Source: Calothrix brevissima NIES-22
GTDB lineage: Bacteria; Cyanobacteriota; Cyanobacteriia; Cyanobacteriales; Nostocaceae
Assembly (NCBI RefSeq): GCF_002367995.1
Contig: NZ_AP018207.1
Span: forward strand, 2,587,083 to 2,651,082
Direction: 5' to 3'
Length of the DNA stretch: 64,000 nt
How positions within the stretch are numbered: the first letter of the stretch is position 1; each line of letters begins with the position of its first letter. The notes under the pieces were generated by a model that was not told the DNA's origin, did no database searches, and was given only the letters and a program-made list of their open reading frames with translations. The translations under genes and the position numbers were made by a program. Below, piece by piece: positions 7,810 to 17,128 of this stretch.

Positions 7810-9870
7810 ATGGGATTTAATATCATCGGTGCAGTAGTCGGCTTTGTTATTCCTGCTGCTGAAAAAATTATTTCAGCATTTATTGACCATAAATTTAGTA
7901 AAGAAGATAAACGTAATCTACCAGTAAAAGTTCAAGAAATTAGACAAGATCAGCGTGTACGTCAGGCAGAAATAGACTATTATAATCGTCGAGAAGTTAG
8001 AGAAAAAGAATTACTACAAATTCAAGAATTACGCCTCAAAGCAGATATGCAAATTGCAGTTGCAAAAGCAGAACGAGAAGAAAGGGCGCTGCAATTAAAG
8101 CAAGAAGAATTAGAAGACAAGCGCAAGTTAAGCGCCTTATATTTAGATTTAGTTCGCGAGAAAACAGCTAAAGAAATTCAACTCCAACAAAAGGAAATTC
8201 AAGCGATTTTTGACCAGCAAAGGTGGCCTGGTGTTTTAAGTCGTGATGAAGCCCAAAGAATTTTTATTGATGAACAAAAGAAACCACGCTTATTAATATT
8301 AGTTCCACCACCAGATATCAGCGAGGATTTCCCGATATCATTTCGCGACAGTTTGAATAAAGAAATTCGCAATCAATTAAAAATATTTTTAGAAAAGTAT
8401 TATTCGCTTCAGGGTGATTTATGTCCTGTAGAATTTTACGGTAAATATTTTGAGCGATCGGTGTTTGACGCAGAAGTTAAGCAGTTAGAAACAATTTTAT
8501 CTGCTGTACCAACGGCGATAATTTACACAGATGTTACCGACCACGAAGTTTATTTTAATGTTCGGTTTTGGGGATTGCAAGAGCCAGTATCTTTATCCTT
8601 TGAACCTTGGAATTGGGAAGAAGTTAAAAAAGAACTGGAAGAAGCTGGTAATGATGAAAAACAAAGTCTTCGGGTAATTAGACAAACCATTGTCACTTTA
8701 CATAAGCTGTTAGCAGCCTTTTTAGCTGATTGGTATTACCTAAATATTAATCCAAATTATGAGCCTCAGTTATTAAATATAGAGTCAGATATCCCTGATG
8801 AGTGGAAATCAACGCTTATTGAAAAACTGACTTCTATTAGGCAACAGTATAGAGAAATTTATGACAATGAGTTGAAAGCACTAGCAGATTTGCAAAGCCA
8901 AAAAACTCAAATATGCCAAAGAGCAGTTTATAACGATGAGTTAGAATTACAAGCAGATTTGCAAAACAAAAAAAATCAGATATGGCGATGTATAAAAACT
9001 CTTTCTGGACATAGTAGTCGGATTAATTCTGTTGCCATAAGCCCTGACGGTAAAACATTAGCCAGTGGCAGTGAAGATAGTACTATCAATTTGTGGAATC
9101 TAAGTAATGGTCAGATTATCGCTACTGTAAATGGGCATTCATATCCAGTTAGATCGGTTGCTTTTAGCCCTGATGGGCTGGTTCTTGCAAGTGGTAGCAG
9201 TGATAATACAGTTAAACTCTGGTCTTCTATAACGGACAATGCTTTTGTAGGTAAGATTTTAACAGGACATTTAGATAATGTGATTTCAGTCGCCTTTAGC
9301 CCTGATGGAACAACATTAGCTAGTGGTTGTGCAGATAAAACAATTAGAATATGGGATCTAAAAAGTAACCAGCTAATTTGTACATTATCTGGGCATCAAT
9401 ACGCTGTTATGTCTGTTGTATTTTCTGCGGATGGAGAAACATTAATTAGTGGTAGTATTGACGATACCGTTAAGATATGGGATTTGAAAACAAAAGCAGC
9501 AATTCATACTCTTAAAGAACACTCAAGTTCAGTTAAAAGTGTTGCTATTAGTCCTGATGGTAAGATTATTGCCAGTGGTAGCTTTGACCAAACTGTTAAA
9601 ATTTGGGAACTTCAAACTGGTAATCTTATCCACACATTTTCTGGGCATATAAATACTGTTAGCTCAGTTGCCTTTAGTCCTGATGGGAAAACTTTAGCTA
9701 GTGCCAGTCTTGATAGTACAATTAAACTTTGGCATTTAGGTACAAAAGAGTTGTTAAATACTCTCTCCGGACACTCATTAAGTATATTATCTGTAGCTTT
9801 CAGTCCTGATGGGAAAACAATTGTTAGTGGTAGTGAGAAAAAAACAATCAAGATTTGGCGGTATGAGTGA
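7810..9870 (+). CDS. WD40 beta-propeller protein with coiled-coil N-terminal region
   Basis: This 686-residue protein starts with a hydrophobic segment (about 5-25), followed by a charged coiled coil (about 35-135) and an unassigned alpha/beta region (about 150-320). From about 395 to 686 there are seven WD40 repeats with regular GH...AFSPDG...LASGS-D-T-KLW cores, enough for one closed propeller. Just before the propeller a short segment is duplicated (NELKALADLQSQKTQIC and NDELELQADLQNKKNQI). WD40 proteins are scaffolds and cyanobacteria have many. Enzymatic partners are not fused here and the function is unknown. The N-terminal hydrophobic helix may tether it to a membrane. Confidence 0.85.
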   Translation: MGFNIIGAVVGFVIPAAEKIISAFIDHKFSKEDKRNLPVKVQEIRQDQRVRQAEIDYYNRREVREKELLQIQELRLKADMQIAVAKAEREERALQLKQEELEDKRKLSALYLDLVREKTAKEIQLQQKEIQAIFDQQRWPGVLSRDEAQRIFIDEQKKPRLLILVPPPDISEDFPISFRDSLNKEIRNQLKIFLEKYYSLQGDLCPVEFYGKYFERSVFDAEVKQLETILSAVPTAIIYTDVTDHEVYFNVRFWGLQEPVSLSFEPWNWEEVKKELEEAGNDEKQSLRVIRQTIVTLHKLLAAFLADWYYLNINPNYEPQLLNIESDIPDEWKSTLIEKLTSIRQQYREIYDNELKALADLQSQKTQICQRAVYNDELELQADLQNKKNQIWRCIKTLSGHSSRINSVAISPDGKTLASGSEDSTINLWNLSNGQIIATVNGHSYPVRSVAFSPDGLVLASGSSDNTVKLWSSITDNAFVGKILTGHLDNVISVAFSPDGTTLASGCADKTIRIWDLKSNQLICTLSGHQYAVMSVVFSADGETLISGSIDDTVKIWDLKTKAAIHTLKEHSSSVKSVAISPDGKIIASGSFDQTVKIWELQTGNLIHTFSGHINTVSSVAFSPDGKTLASASLDSTIKLWHLGTKELLNTLSGHSLSILSVAFSPDGKTIVSGSEKKTIKIWRYE

Positions 9871-9880
9871 TATCGAGAGG

Positions 9881-10154
9881 GGTATGAAAGAGCGATTTTT
9901 CATGTAGAGTAAGAGTGCTATCGCTCTTTATTAATATCCTCTCAAAAATTAAGGATAATTGTAGGTTGGGTTGAACGAAGTGAAACCCAACAAACCCCTG
10001 GAAATGTTGGGTTTCGTTCCTCAACCCAACCTACGCAGTTTAAGGTTTTTGGCACTGACTGAACTGTATTTTTATGTAGAGATGGGTATGAAAGAGCGAT
10101 TTTTAATATAGAGTGATTGAAAGTGCGATCGCTCTTTATTAAAACCCTCTCAAA
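9881..10154. repeat. 70-bp direct repeats flanking a palindrome
   Basis: The segment at 9881-9949 recurs at 10084-10154 with scattered changes. Shared words are GGGTATGAAAGAGCGATTTTT, CGCTCTTTATTAA and CCTCTCAAAA. The second copy runs into the last bases of the Uma2 gene, so the first may be what is left of a duplicated gene end. Confidence 0.7.
9961..10034. repeat. Dispersed palindromic repeat
   Basis: This 74-base hairpin has ends GTAGGTTGGGTTGA and TCAACCCAACCTAC that pair exactly, and the pairing continues inside with AACCCAACA / TGTTGGGTT. This type is common in cyanobacterial spacers. A degenerate relative is near 63760-63795. Confidence 0.75.
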
Positions 10155-10723
10155 AGTGGTAACATTTCAGCGATCGCAATCTGTAAATCAGGGAACTGTA
10201 GAGGCGAAATAGTCTCATTTTCTGCCAAAATCACTTCACTTTGATAACTATCTTCAGTTGGTTCTCGAAATACATGTAATTGACGCCCAATTACATCTAA
10301 TACCCAATAATCTGCAATTCCTGCTTTTGAATAAGCTTTTCCTTTAGTTTCACAATCTAGTTTAAGACTGCTATCTGCTACTTCAATAATTAGATAAACT
10401 TCTGAAGGTGTAGGATGATGATCTGCATAGTCTAGTGGGTCTATTTTAACTACAGCAATATCAGGTTCTGGTTCAGATCTTTCATTTAACTTTACTGGAT
10501 CTTGAATCGATACCCAAGCCCGATTTCCTAATCTATTTTTTAATAAATAATCTGTCCTCCCCACAGATGAACGATGGGCTGTCCCTTTTGCAATCATCCA
10601 AATAATCTTTCCTTCTAAAAGTTCTACACGTTCATCATCAGCAAAAATTCCAGCCTCAGCCATTCGGTGGTATTCATCCACAGTCCACAGGCGAAGCTGT
10701 AATGTTGTGTCTGTGTTTTGCAT
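10139..10723 (-). CDS. Uma2 family protein (PD-(D/E)xK nuclease fold)
   Basis: This 194-residue protein belongs to the Uma2 (DUF820) family, very abundant in cyanobacteria and predicted to have a restriction-endonuclease fold. The family pattern is visible: VDEYHRMAEAGIF and VELLEGKII at the N-terminus, PEPDIAVVK in the middle, then LIIEVADSSLKLDCETKGKAYSKAGIADYWVLDV carrying the Asp/Glu and Lys positions. The biological role of the family is unsettled. A second, different Uma2 gene lies directly upstream on the same strand. Confidence 0.85.
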   Translation of the reverse strand: MQNTDTTLQLRLWTVDEYHRMAEAGIFADDERVELLEGKIIWMIAKGTAHRSSVGRTDYLLKNRLGNRAWVSIQDPVKLNERSEPEPDIAVVKIDPLDYADHHPTPSEVYLIIEVADSSLKLDCETKGKAYSKAGIADYWVLDVIGRQLHVFREPTEDSYQSEVILAENETISPLQFPDLQIAIAEMLPLLRGF

Positions 10724-10763
10724 GGTTTGTTTAGCAAAGCTGAAGGTTAATTAATATCCTATT

Positions 10764-11348
10764 TTAATCCTGAGTTACTGCCTCAAATAGTTGCGATACT
10801 TTGAGATTCATCTGATTAAATTGTGGAGAGAGAATCATTTCATCATCTGAAAAGTTACCCACCTCAGTGTAAACATTTCCAGTTAATTCTAAGACCAAAA
10901 CAGTTTTATTTTCAGGGTCAATAATCCAATATTCAGGAATTTCACAATCTTGATATTGTCCGCGCTTGGCAATAAAATCTCTATCCCGTTGTAATTCTCC
11001 TGGACTTACTACTTCAATTACTAGTAGTGGAGGTAGCATTGATAAGCGAATAGTATTACGTTTTGCTAACTGCTGAATATGTTCTTCCCGAATAATAGTC
11101 AAGTCAGGATAACGGTTTCTGGGTTCTCCTCTAACTTCCAGTTCTAAGCCATGTCCTCGAACTCTTCTATAATCTAACAGTGAAGCAAATCGAATCAGTA
11201 AAAATGTCGCAATCTGAACATTAATCCCTGATTCTGGAGGCATTTCGATTAACTCCCCGTTAAACAACTCATAGATTTTGTCTGTGCCATCATCATAAGA
11301 TAGGTATTCTTCAAAGGTTTGAAATTGATGTTTAACTGGTAGCATCAT
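10764..11348 (-). CDS. Uma2 family protein (second copy)
   Basis: This is also 194 residues, but only distantly similar to its neighbour. It has the Uma2 layout: FEEYLSYDDGTDKIYELFNGELIEMPP, RYPDLTIIREEH, then LLVIEVVSPGELQRDRDFIAKRGQYQDCEIPEYWIIDPE. The conserved acidic and Lys residues of the nuclease-like core are present. It lies 40 bases upstream of the other copy and could be cotranscribed with it. The divergence suggests old paralogues, not a recent tandem duplication. Confidence 0.85.
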   Translation of the reverse strand: MMLPVKHQFQTFEEYLSYDDGTDKIYELFNGELIEMPPESGINVQIATFLLIRFASLLDYRRVRGHGLELEVRGEPRNRYPDLTIIREEHIQQLAKRNTIRLSMLPPLLVIEVVSPGELQRDRDFIAKRGQYQDCEIPEYWIIDPENKTVLVLELTGNVYTEVGNFSDDEMILSPQFNQMNLKVSQLFEAVTQD

Positions 11349-11497
11349 AGTTTCTCATGATGAGTTTTAATGTAAGTTTAGCGGATTTTTCTCAGCCGTC
11401 TCATGAATACCATTCCAAATGACAAATGACAAATGACAATCCTCTCCTGTCGGAGACGCTTTGCGAACGCCAGTTAGCTTTATTTGCCTCGCCCTAC

Positions 11498-12241
11498 TTA
11501 AACCTCAACAATTTGAATTTCATCAAGCCGATTAATTACCACATCCGCACCTTGGACATGATCTAATTTATTAATCCAAGTAATCCCAATACAACCTGCG
11601 GCTTGAGCATTCTTTGCCATTTGCATATCACCGACAGAATCACCTACCATTAATGTAGCGCTTGGTTCTACTTCTAAGGCTTGGCAAGCTTGCAAAAATA
11701 TTATGGGGTCTGGTTTACTCGGCCCTTCATCTACTCCCTTTTCTAGCTGGATATAATCGCTTAACTGGTGATGTGCGACAAAGTTTTGGACTTCTTGAGT
11801 TGTCGCTGCTGAGACGATACCGAGTTTTAATCCAGCTTCGGAAAGTGACTTCAAAACCTCTACGCTACCTGCAAATAGTGGCGAAGGAGTTTGACTGATG
11901 TATTTTTCGGCTTCATCCAAGGCTTGACGGGCAATTTTTAACGATTCAAACCATCCCTTACCAGTTTCCGCAATATATGCGGCGGTGGCGATTTCTGTTT
12001 CGCGGCGACTAGCCACTGACATAATACCTGCTGGATCGAGACTATTACCATTGACACCAAAAGCCATAAGCAAGGGTTCGCCAATCCCAGGGAATTGTGC
12101 ATCTACTAACCTGGCTGTTCTTTGAGCGAGCGATCGCAAATACGCTTCTGAATCTTCTAGAGTACCGTTTTTATCAAACAAAATCGCTTGAATATTAGTA
12201 AATGTGATATTTCTACATTTAATAGTTACCAAAATCTTCAC
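11498..12241 (-). CDS. HAD-family hydrolase, phosphoglycolate-phosphatase-like
   Basis: This 247-residue protein has a haloacid-dehalogenase fold with a helical cap. Motif I reads FDKNGTL, motif II GIVSAAT, the motif III Lys is in GPSKPDP, and motif IV is MVGDSVGDM. Most HAD phosphatases have D-x-D-G-T in motif I. Here the second Asp, the usual general acid, is Asn, so phosphatase activity may be altered. The start is GTG at 12239-12241. It is downstream of rpsA on the same strand with a terminator-like hairpin between. The substrate is unknown. Confidence 0.8.
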   Translation of the reverse strand: MKILVTIKCRNITFTNIQAILFDKNGTLEDSEAYLRSLAQRTARLVDAQFPGIGEPLLMAFGVNGNSLDPAGIMSVASRRETEIATAAYIAETGKGWFESLKIARQALDEAEKYISQTPSPLFAGSVEVLKSLSEAGLKLGIVSAATTQEVQNFVAHHQLSDYIQLEKGVDEGPSKPDPIIFLQACQALEVEPSATLMVGDSVGDMQMAKNAQAAGCIGITWINKLDHVQGADVVINRLDEIQIVEV

Positions 12242-12297
12242 CCCTAGTTATCAATAAAAAATTTCTAAAAATCACAATTGAGAATTGCTATAATTCC

Positions 12298-12330
12298 ATA
12301 AAAAAAGAGGGAAAATCCCCCTTTTTGCAA
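12298..12330 (-). terminator. Terminator after rpsA
   Basis: On the minus strand AAAAAGGGGGA, a TTT loop, then TCCCTC and a run of seven T form a short hairpin with a T-tail, about 45 bases past the rpsA stop. The G:U wobble fits minus-strand RNA better than plus-strand RNA. Confidence 0.65.
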
Positions 12331-12369
12331 AACTTTCATCTTTTTAATTACAGACAATATAGAAGTGTA

Positions 12370-13386
12370 TTACTCTTCAATAGCTGCTGGAATTTCTTCT
12401 TCAATAGCTGCTGGAATTTCTTCTTCAATAGCTGCTGGAATTTCTTCTTCAACTACAGCATCAGCAGCAACAGCAGTGATACCTTGTTGTTTTGCTAGCA
12501 ACTGTTCGCGATATTTAGCAGCCATTTCTTCTGCTTTATCGTAAACTAAATCGCGGTTCTTAATCATGTCACCTGGTTCTGGTTCCAGCTGCTTAGTTGA
12601 TAAGGAGATCCGACCTCTTTCTGCATCTAAGTCAATGATCATCACTTTCACTTCATCATTAACATTAAATACACTGTGAGGTGTATCGATATGCTCGTGA
12701 GAAATTTCCGAGATGTGTAACAAACCGCTCACACCGCCGATATCAATGAATGCACCGTAGGGCTTAATACCGCGCACTGTACCAATTACAACTTCACCAA
12801 CTTCGAGGCGGTTCATCTTCCGCTCAACTAGCGCCCGACGGTGAGACAGAACTAAGCGATTACGTTCTTCATCTACTTCTAGGAATTTTAATGGTAGTTC
12901 TTCACCTACCAATTCTTCTTTGGGTTTGCGAGTGCTGATGTGGGAACCAGGAATAAACCCGCGTAATCCCTCAATCCGCACTAATGCACCACCACGGTTA
13001 GTAGCAAATACACCAGAACGAACTGTAGCATCTTCAGCTTGTAGCTGACGTACACGCTCCCAAGCGCGCATATATTCAATCCGACGAATGGAAAGGGTCA
13101 ACTGACCATCTTCGTTTTCGTCGGTGAGAATGAAAAATTCCCTTGTTTCGTTAGACTGTAATACTTCTTCCGGGGCATCGACCCGGTTAATGGACATTTC
13201 TTGTATAGGTATGTATGCTGCGGTTTTAGCACCTATGTCAATCAGAGCGCCGCGCGGCTCTATACTGAAAACGGTTCCTGGTACAATATCGCCAGGGCTA
13301 AAGTGGTAATCGTACTTATCAAGTAGAGCAGCGAAATCTTCGTGAGTAAATCCAATTTCTGTAGCGGTTAAATTCTGATTGACCAT
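12370..13386 (-). CDS. rpsA: Ribosomal protein S1 (30S)
   Basis: S1 binds mRNA on the 30S subunit. The 338 residues carry three S1 RNA-binding domains at about 31-100 (PGTVFSIEPRGALIDIG), 118-184 and 199-267 (IGTVRGIKPYGAFIDIGGVSGLLHISEIS). This is the short three-domain type normal for cyanobacteria, not the six-domain enterobacterial form. The C-terminal tail is an in-frame tandem repeat of EEEIPAAI. The gene has a long upstream gap (to 13847) presumably containing its promoter. Confidence 0.96.
   Translation of the reverse strand: MVNQNLTATEIGFTHEDFAALLDKYDYHFSPGDIVPGTVFSIEPRGALIDIGAKTAAYIPIQEMSINRVDAPEEVLQSNETREFFILTDENEDGQLTLSIRRIEYMRAWERVRQLQAEDATVRSGVFATNRGGALVRIEGLRGFIPGSHISTRKPKEELVGEELPLKFLEVDEERNRLVLSHRRALVERKMNRLEVGEVVIGTVRGIKPYGAFIDIGGVSGLLHISEISHEHIDTPHSVFNVNDEVKVMIIDLDAERGRISLSTKQLEPEPGDMIKNRDLVYDKAEEMAAKYREQLLAKQQGITAVAADAVVEEEIPAAIEEEIPAAIEEEIPAAIEE
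12376..12447 (-). repeat. Three exact 24-bp repeats coding the S1 tail
   Basis: Three identical 24-base units (12376-12399, 12400-12423, 12424-12447) encode EEEIPAAI three times at the end of S1. Identity at the DNA level points to recent slippage expansion. Confidence 0.9.
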
Positions 13387-13766
13387 GCTAATTTGTTCCT
13401 GGTTCTAGTCTCCGTAATTTTTTGTCGCAAGTGGAATTATTAGACAAGCGCTTATCTTGCTAGTCTAAACCTATTTCATCCTAGCGTAGAAAAGCTAGTA
13501 ACAACACATATTAACTTCCAGATAGAAGATTATATCATAATGCCTGATGACAAGTCATTTATCGGAAGTTGGTGTTTATAGTCAAGGGTTTTTCACCCTA
13601 AGTATTCATAATTCGTTATCAAATTACTCATAATTAGAGTCTTTGACCCAGCATCTAGCTTACACCAAAGTCTTCCCCAATTATTCAGGATTATCAGGAA
13701 TTATCGCTAATTAAAGTAATGGCAGATAGTTTAATTTTTACTCGGCAAACTAATTCTCTAGGCTTT
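13387..13766. other. Intergenic region between psbT and rpsA
   Basis: The gap holds the rpsA upstream region with several AT-rich stretches, and the tail of the psbT side with its hairpin at 13767-13817. Short inverted words occur around 13440-13475 (AGACAAGCG / CTTGCTAGTCT). No psbN or psbH, which neighbour psbB-psbT in many plastids, is seen here. Confidence 0.4.
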
Positions 13767-13817
13767 AAAGCAAAATATCTGCTGATACTACAAAGTTACC
13801 AGCAGATATTTTGCTTT
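13767..13817 (-). terminator. Terminator of psbB-psbT
   Basis: A perfect 18-bp inverted repeat (arms 13767-13784 and 13800-13817, 15-base loop) starts 30 bases past the psbT stop. It probably ends the psbB-psbT transcript and protects its 3' end. Confidence 0.8.
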
Positions 13818-13847
13818 CGATGGTATTAACAATCTGGGAATAGCGAA

Positions 13848-13952
13848 CTAATCGTCTTTTTTCGCAATTCGGGGGGGTTCACGAAATGCGATCGCAAAGA
13901 AGAGAACTCCGATACACAGAGTGAAAATTAAGATGTACGCAACGCTTTCCAT
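13848..13952 (-). CDS. psbT: Photosystem II protein T (PsbT)
   Basis: This 34-residue single-membrane-helix subunit of photosystem II lies at the dimer interface near CP47 and D1. The peptide begins MESVAYILIFTLCIG and ends PPRIAKKDD, the classic PsbT pattern: one hydrophobic helix and a short basic stromal tail. It is 132 bases downstream of psbB on the same strand, the order known in cyanobacteria and plastids, so it is likely cotranscribed. Confidence 0.95.
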   Translation of the reverse strand: MESVAYILIFTLCIGVLFFAIAFREPPRIAKKDD

Positions 13953-14084
13953 ATTACAAGTTCCTGCCTATCCAGCCAGTAATATTATTGTAGCAAGCTA
14001 GGGGATTGGGAACTGGGAACTAAGTATTAAGTACTGAGAAAAAACTTTTCTAGCCCCTAGCCCCTAGTCCCTAGTCCCTAATAA

Positions 14085-15614
14085 CTAGAGGGCTTCCTTA
14101 CGGCGGGTTGTCTTATCACCCACTTTCTGGAATAGACCCCACTCTACTTGCTCTTCTAGATCCGCTTCCACACCAGCGAATACATCGCGGTAAATGGTAC
14201 GTGAACCATGCCACAAGTGACCAAAGAAGAATAAAAGAGCAAATACAGCGTGTCCAAAGGTAAACCAACCTCTAGGAGATGTGCGGAATACACCATCAGA
14301 GTTCAAGGTTTCCCGGTCAAATTCAAATATTTCACCGCCTTGAGCCTTACGGGCGTATTTCTTCACATCGGCGGGATCTGTAAATGTTTGACCATTCAAA
14401 TCGCCACCGTAGAAGCTAACGGTTACACCAGATTGTTCAAAGCTATATTTGGATTCTGCCCGACGGAATGGGATGTCAGCGCGGACGATACCATCTTTGT
14501 CGGTCAAGATAACTGGGAATGTTTCAAAGAAGTTGGGCAGACGACGTACAGTCAATTCTCTGCCTTCAGAATCTTTGAATACTGCGTGACCTTGCCAAGA
14601 TTGGGCAATACCATCACCCTTAACCATTGCCCCTGTACGGAATAAACCGCCTTTAGCAGGGCTGTTACCCACGTAATCGTAGAAGGCTAGTTTTTCAGGA
14701 ATTTGTGACCAAGCTTCGGAAAGACTGGCACCATTAGCCACGCTGGTTTGAACGCGGCGATTAATTTCTTGACGGAAATAGCCTTGATCCCATTGGTAAC
14801 GGGTAGGGCCAAACAGTTCAATTGGTGTAGCAGCATTACCGTACCACATGGTACCAGCGACTACGAAGGCAGCAAAGAATACCGCAGCAATACTGCTAGA
14901 AAGTACGGTTTCAATGTTACCCATCCGTAGAGCTTTGTAAAGCCGTTCGGGTGGTCTAACTGTGAGGTGGAATAAGCCTGCAATAATGCCGACGATACCA
15001 GCAGCTATATGGTGAGCAACAATACCACCGGGATTATAGGGGTTAAAGCCACCTGGCCCCCATTCGGGTGCTACTGGTTGAATGCTACCTGTAACTCCAA
15101 AGGCATCGGAAACCCACATACCTGGGCCATATAGTCCAGTGAGGTGAAAAGCACCGAAGCCAAAACAGAGTAAACCAGATAAAAATAGGTGAATGCCAAA
15201 CATTTTTGGCAAGTCGAGAGCAGGTTCACCAGTACGAGGATCTCTAAAGAGTTCCAAATCCCAATAAACCCAGTGCCATACGGCAGCTAAGAACAACAAA
15301 CCAGAAAGGACAATGTGAGCAGCAGCAACGCCTTCAAATGACCAGAAACCAGGATCTGTTGCTGGGCCACCAGTAACGCTCCAACCGCCCCAAGATTGAG
15401 TGACGCCCAAACGTGACATGAAGGGTAACACGAACATCCCTTGACGCCACATGGGGTTGAGAACCGGATCGCTGGGGTCGTAAATAGCTAGTTCGTACAA
15501 TGCCATCGAACCAGACCAGCCTGCCACTAGAGCTGTGTGCATCAAGTGTACAGAAATCAGCCGCCCTGGATCGTTCAGAACGACTGTGTGTACTCGGTAC
15601 CAGGGTAGTCCCAT
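14085..15614 (-). CDS. psbB: Photosystem II CP47 chlorophyll apoprotein
   Basis: CP47 (509 residues) is the inner antenna of photosystem II, binding chlorophyll a and beta-carotene and passing energy to the reaction centre. The start [18 protein letters not shown] is diagnostic. Six membrane helices with His ligands are seen ([56 protein letters not shown]), and the large lumenal loop covers about 260-450. The length is normal. psbT follows. The 600-base upstream region is rich in repeats beyond the proximal promoter. Confidence 0.98.
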   Translation of the reverse strand: MGLPWYRVHTVVLNDPGRLISVHLMHTALVAGWSGSMALYELAIYDPSDPVLNPMWRQGMFVLPFMSRLGVTQSWGGWSVTGGPATDPGFWSFEGVAAAHIVLSGLLFLAAVWHWVYWDLELFRDPRTGEPALDLPKMFGIHLFLSGLLCFGFGAFHLTGLYGPGMWVSDAFGVTGSIQPVAPEWGPGGFNPYNPGGIVAHHIAAGIVGIIAGLFHLTVRPPERLYKALRMGNIETVLSSSIAAVFFAAFVVAGTMWYGNAATPIELFGPTRYQWDQGYFRQEINRRVQTSVANGASLSEAWSQIPEKLAFYDYVGNSPAKGGLFRTGAMVKGDGIAQSWQGHAVFKDSEGRELTVRRLPNFFETFPVILTDKDGIVRADIPFRRAESKYSFEQSGVTVSFYGGDLNGQTFTDPADVKKYARKAQGGEIFEFDRETLNSDGVFRTSPRGWFTFGHAVFALLFFFGHLWHGSRTIYRDVFAGVEADLEEQVEWGLFQKVGDKTTRRKEAL

Positions 15615-16225
15615 CGACTACGCTCCTCCTCGATGAGTTAGTTTACAAAGCAATTTTCTTACGGAAGTTACGGGCGGCAAAATTTACCGCTTTTGCTTCT
15701 CTGTTGTTTTTGTTATTGCCAGGGTATTTCTTACCACAGCCTAGTCTTATTAGACAAATAGTGTGGTTGCTCTGGCAGTGCTGACACGCGGGGCGCTCTT
15801 TACCCGTTTGGGTAGCGATCGCTCTATGATTTTTCACTACCTAAAAGTTCTCTTGCGAAAAACTCTTCCTCATTCTTGGAGAATCAGCTAAATGTCTTGA
15901 CTGACATTTGGGTAGTTAAGCGTGCTAGGCAAGTGCCAAGCAAAAATGAGAATATTTTAAAAAGTGTAACTATTGATGGAACGCTTTGCAAGCGTGTAAA
16001 TAGATGCGATCGCGTAGCATCTATGATATTTTTTGCTACCAATCCCGGTCTTACATCTAATTTGCGTATTCTTCTGGAGGAATCGATAAGGGGACAAGGG
16101 GGACAAGGAGGACAAGGAGGACAAGGAGGACAATTGTAGAGACGCGATGAATCGCGTCTCTGCCCAGTGCCCCATGCCCAGTGCCCCATGCCCAATGCCC
16201 AATGCCCCATGCCCAATGCCCTAAT
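15615..16225. other. psbB upstream region with repeats
   Basis: The first about 280 bases should hold the psbB promoter and leader. Beyond about 16090 the sequence is repeat DNA: GGACAAGGA tandem units (16092-16132), a perfect palindrome (16139-16160), and CCCAATGCCCCATG tandem units (16165-16220). Open frames here are only repeat translations. Confidence 0.6.
16139..16160. repeat. Palindrome GAGACGCGAT-GA-ATCGCGTCTC
   Basis: The 10-bp arms are perfect around GA and are preceded by CAATTGTA. The same unit, with the same preceding bases, is at 35119-35138 (9-bp arms), and a decayed one begins near 46981. It is a small dispersed palindromic repeat that tends to sit inside short-tandem-repeat blocks. 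Confidence 0.75.
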
Positions 16226-16552
16226 TTACTGCGCGAAGGCTTGAATGTTGTGCAGCTGACATTTTGCTTCAGCAGTACCCAAGCGTTCGATTACCTGTTC
16301 TGCTGTGATCAAACGCTTCAGCACTACTTGTCCGATGGTGGTATTTGTCGGGGCGGCTGTTGTTGGCTTTACTTCTATGGTTAATACGGCTTCTTCTACA
16401 CGATATAGCCACAACAATTCGTTATTTTCTACCAAACAAACATTCAGTTTCTGAATATCCGGTTGGCGACGCCATGCGGTGATTTGCCAGAGTCCATCAG
16501 ACGCCCAGACTCTAGAAACTGCCCAACCTTCCGAGAGGAAAAAATATTTCAC
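16226..16552 (-). CDS. Conserved hypothetical protein beside psbB
   Basis: This 108-residue protein begins MKYFFLSEGWAVSRVWASDG and has a mixed alpha/beta pattern without membrane segments or recognisable catalytic motifs. Coding quality is better than in the surrounding repeats: regular start, even amino-acid use, and no overlap with repeat units except just beyond its stop. I take it to be a cyanobacterial protein of unknown function. It ends next to a repeat block, and its stop lies within about 10 bases of the tandem units. Confidence 0.65.
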   Translation of the reverse strand: MKYFFLSEGWAVSRVWASDGLWQITAWRRQPDIQKLNVCLVENNELLWLYRVEEAVLTIEVKPTTAAPTNTTIGQVVLKRLITAEQVIERLGTAEAKCQLHNIQAFAQ

Positions 16553-17128
16553 GTTCTTAGTCTCGCTATTAGACTATTAGTCCTGCTGATTACGATATCG
16601 CGATCGCCTTCCGGGCTGATGTATATTGCGCAATATTATTGTCAGCAAAGCTAGGCAGTAAATGGCTGATTTTTGATTGACACTACTTGGCCTATGCTCA
16701 AGGCTAAACTATCTCAAATATTTTGGATCGCTTCTCACCGTGACGACAAAATCAATTACTGTTGTAAATCTTAATAAATGTCTATTTTTCTACTCAAGTT
16801 AATCAGATGGGCATGGGGCATGGGGCATTGGGCATTGGTAAGGGTTTCAAAGGTATTTACGTTTTTGAATACTTATTGTTTCAAGACAGTCAATCACGAG
16901 AAAATCTCACAACCAAACATTAAAAGTTCTCTTCCCTAGTCCCTAGTCCCTAGCCCCTAGCCCCTATCTTCAAGACACCCAATGAGTCAAATCTAGGATT
17001 ATCTGGGTATTTAATCTCAGGATATGGATTTTTGTCCGATTTTTGTCGTAAATATTGCTATTTTTATGTAGGCAATTCACCAACCTATAGTAAAATGACT
17101 CACCGCCTACTTCAATAATTTTCCAGAT
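16553..17128. other. Intergenic gap before the peptide-binding protein gene
   Basis: The gap is 576 bases. It contains short repeats of the GGGCATGGGGCATTGGGCATTGG class (16810-16840) and of CCTAGTCCCTAGCCCCTAG (16930-16968). The last 100 bases should hold the promoter of the binding protein. No gene or structured RNA is recognised. Confidence 0.5.

Noticed and set aside
13387..13847. Search for psbN/psbH beside psbT
   Set aside because: No frame with the known short peptides was found in either strand.
14250..14645. 131-codon plus-strand frame within psbB
   Set aside because: Antisense shadow of the highly conserved CP47 lumenal loop coding region.
15884..16216. Minus-strand frame rich in Cys-Pro repeats
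   Set aside because: Composed largely of GGACAAGGA and CCCAATGCC repeats read in one frame; not a gene.
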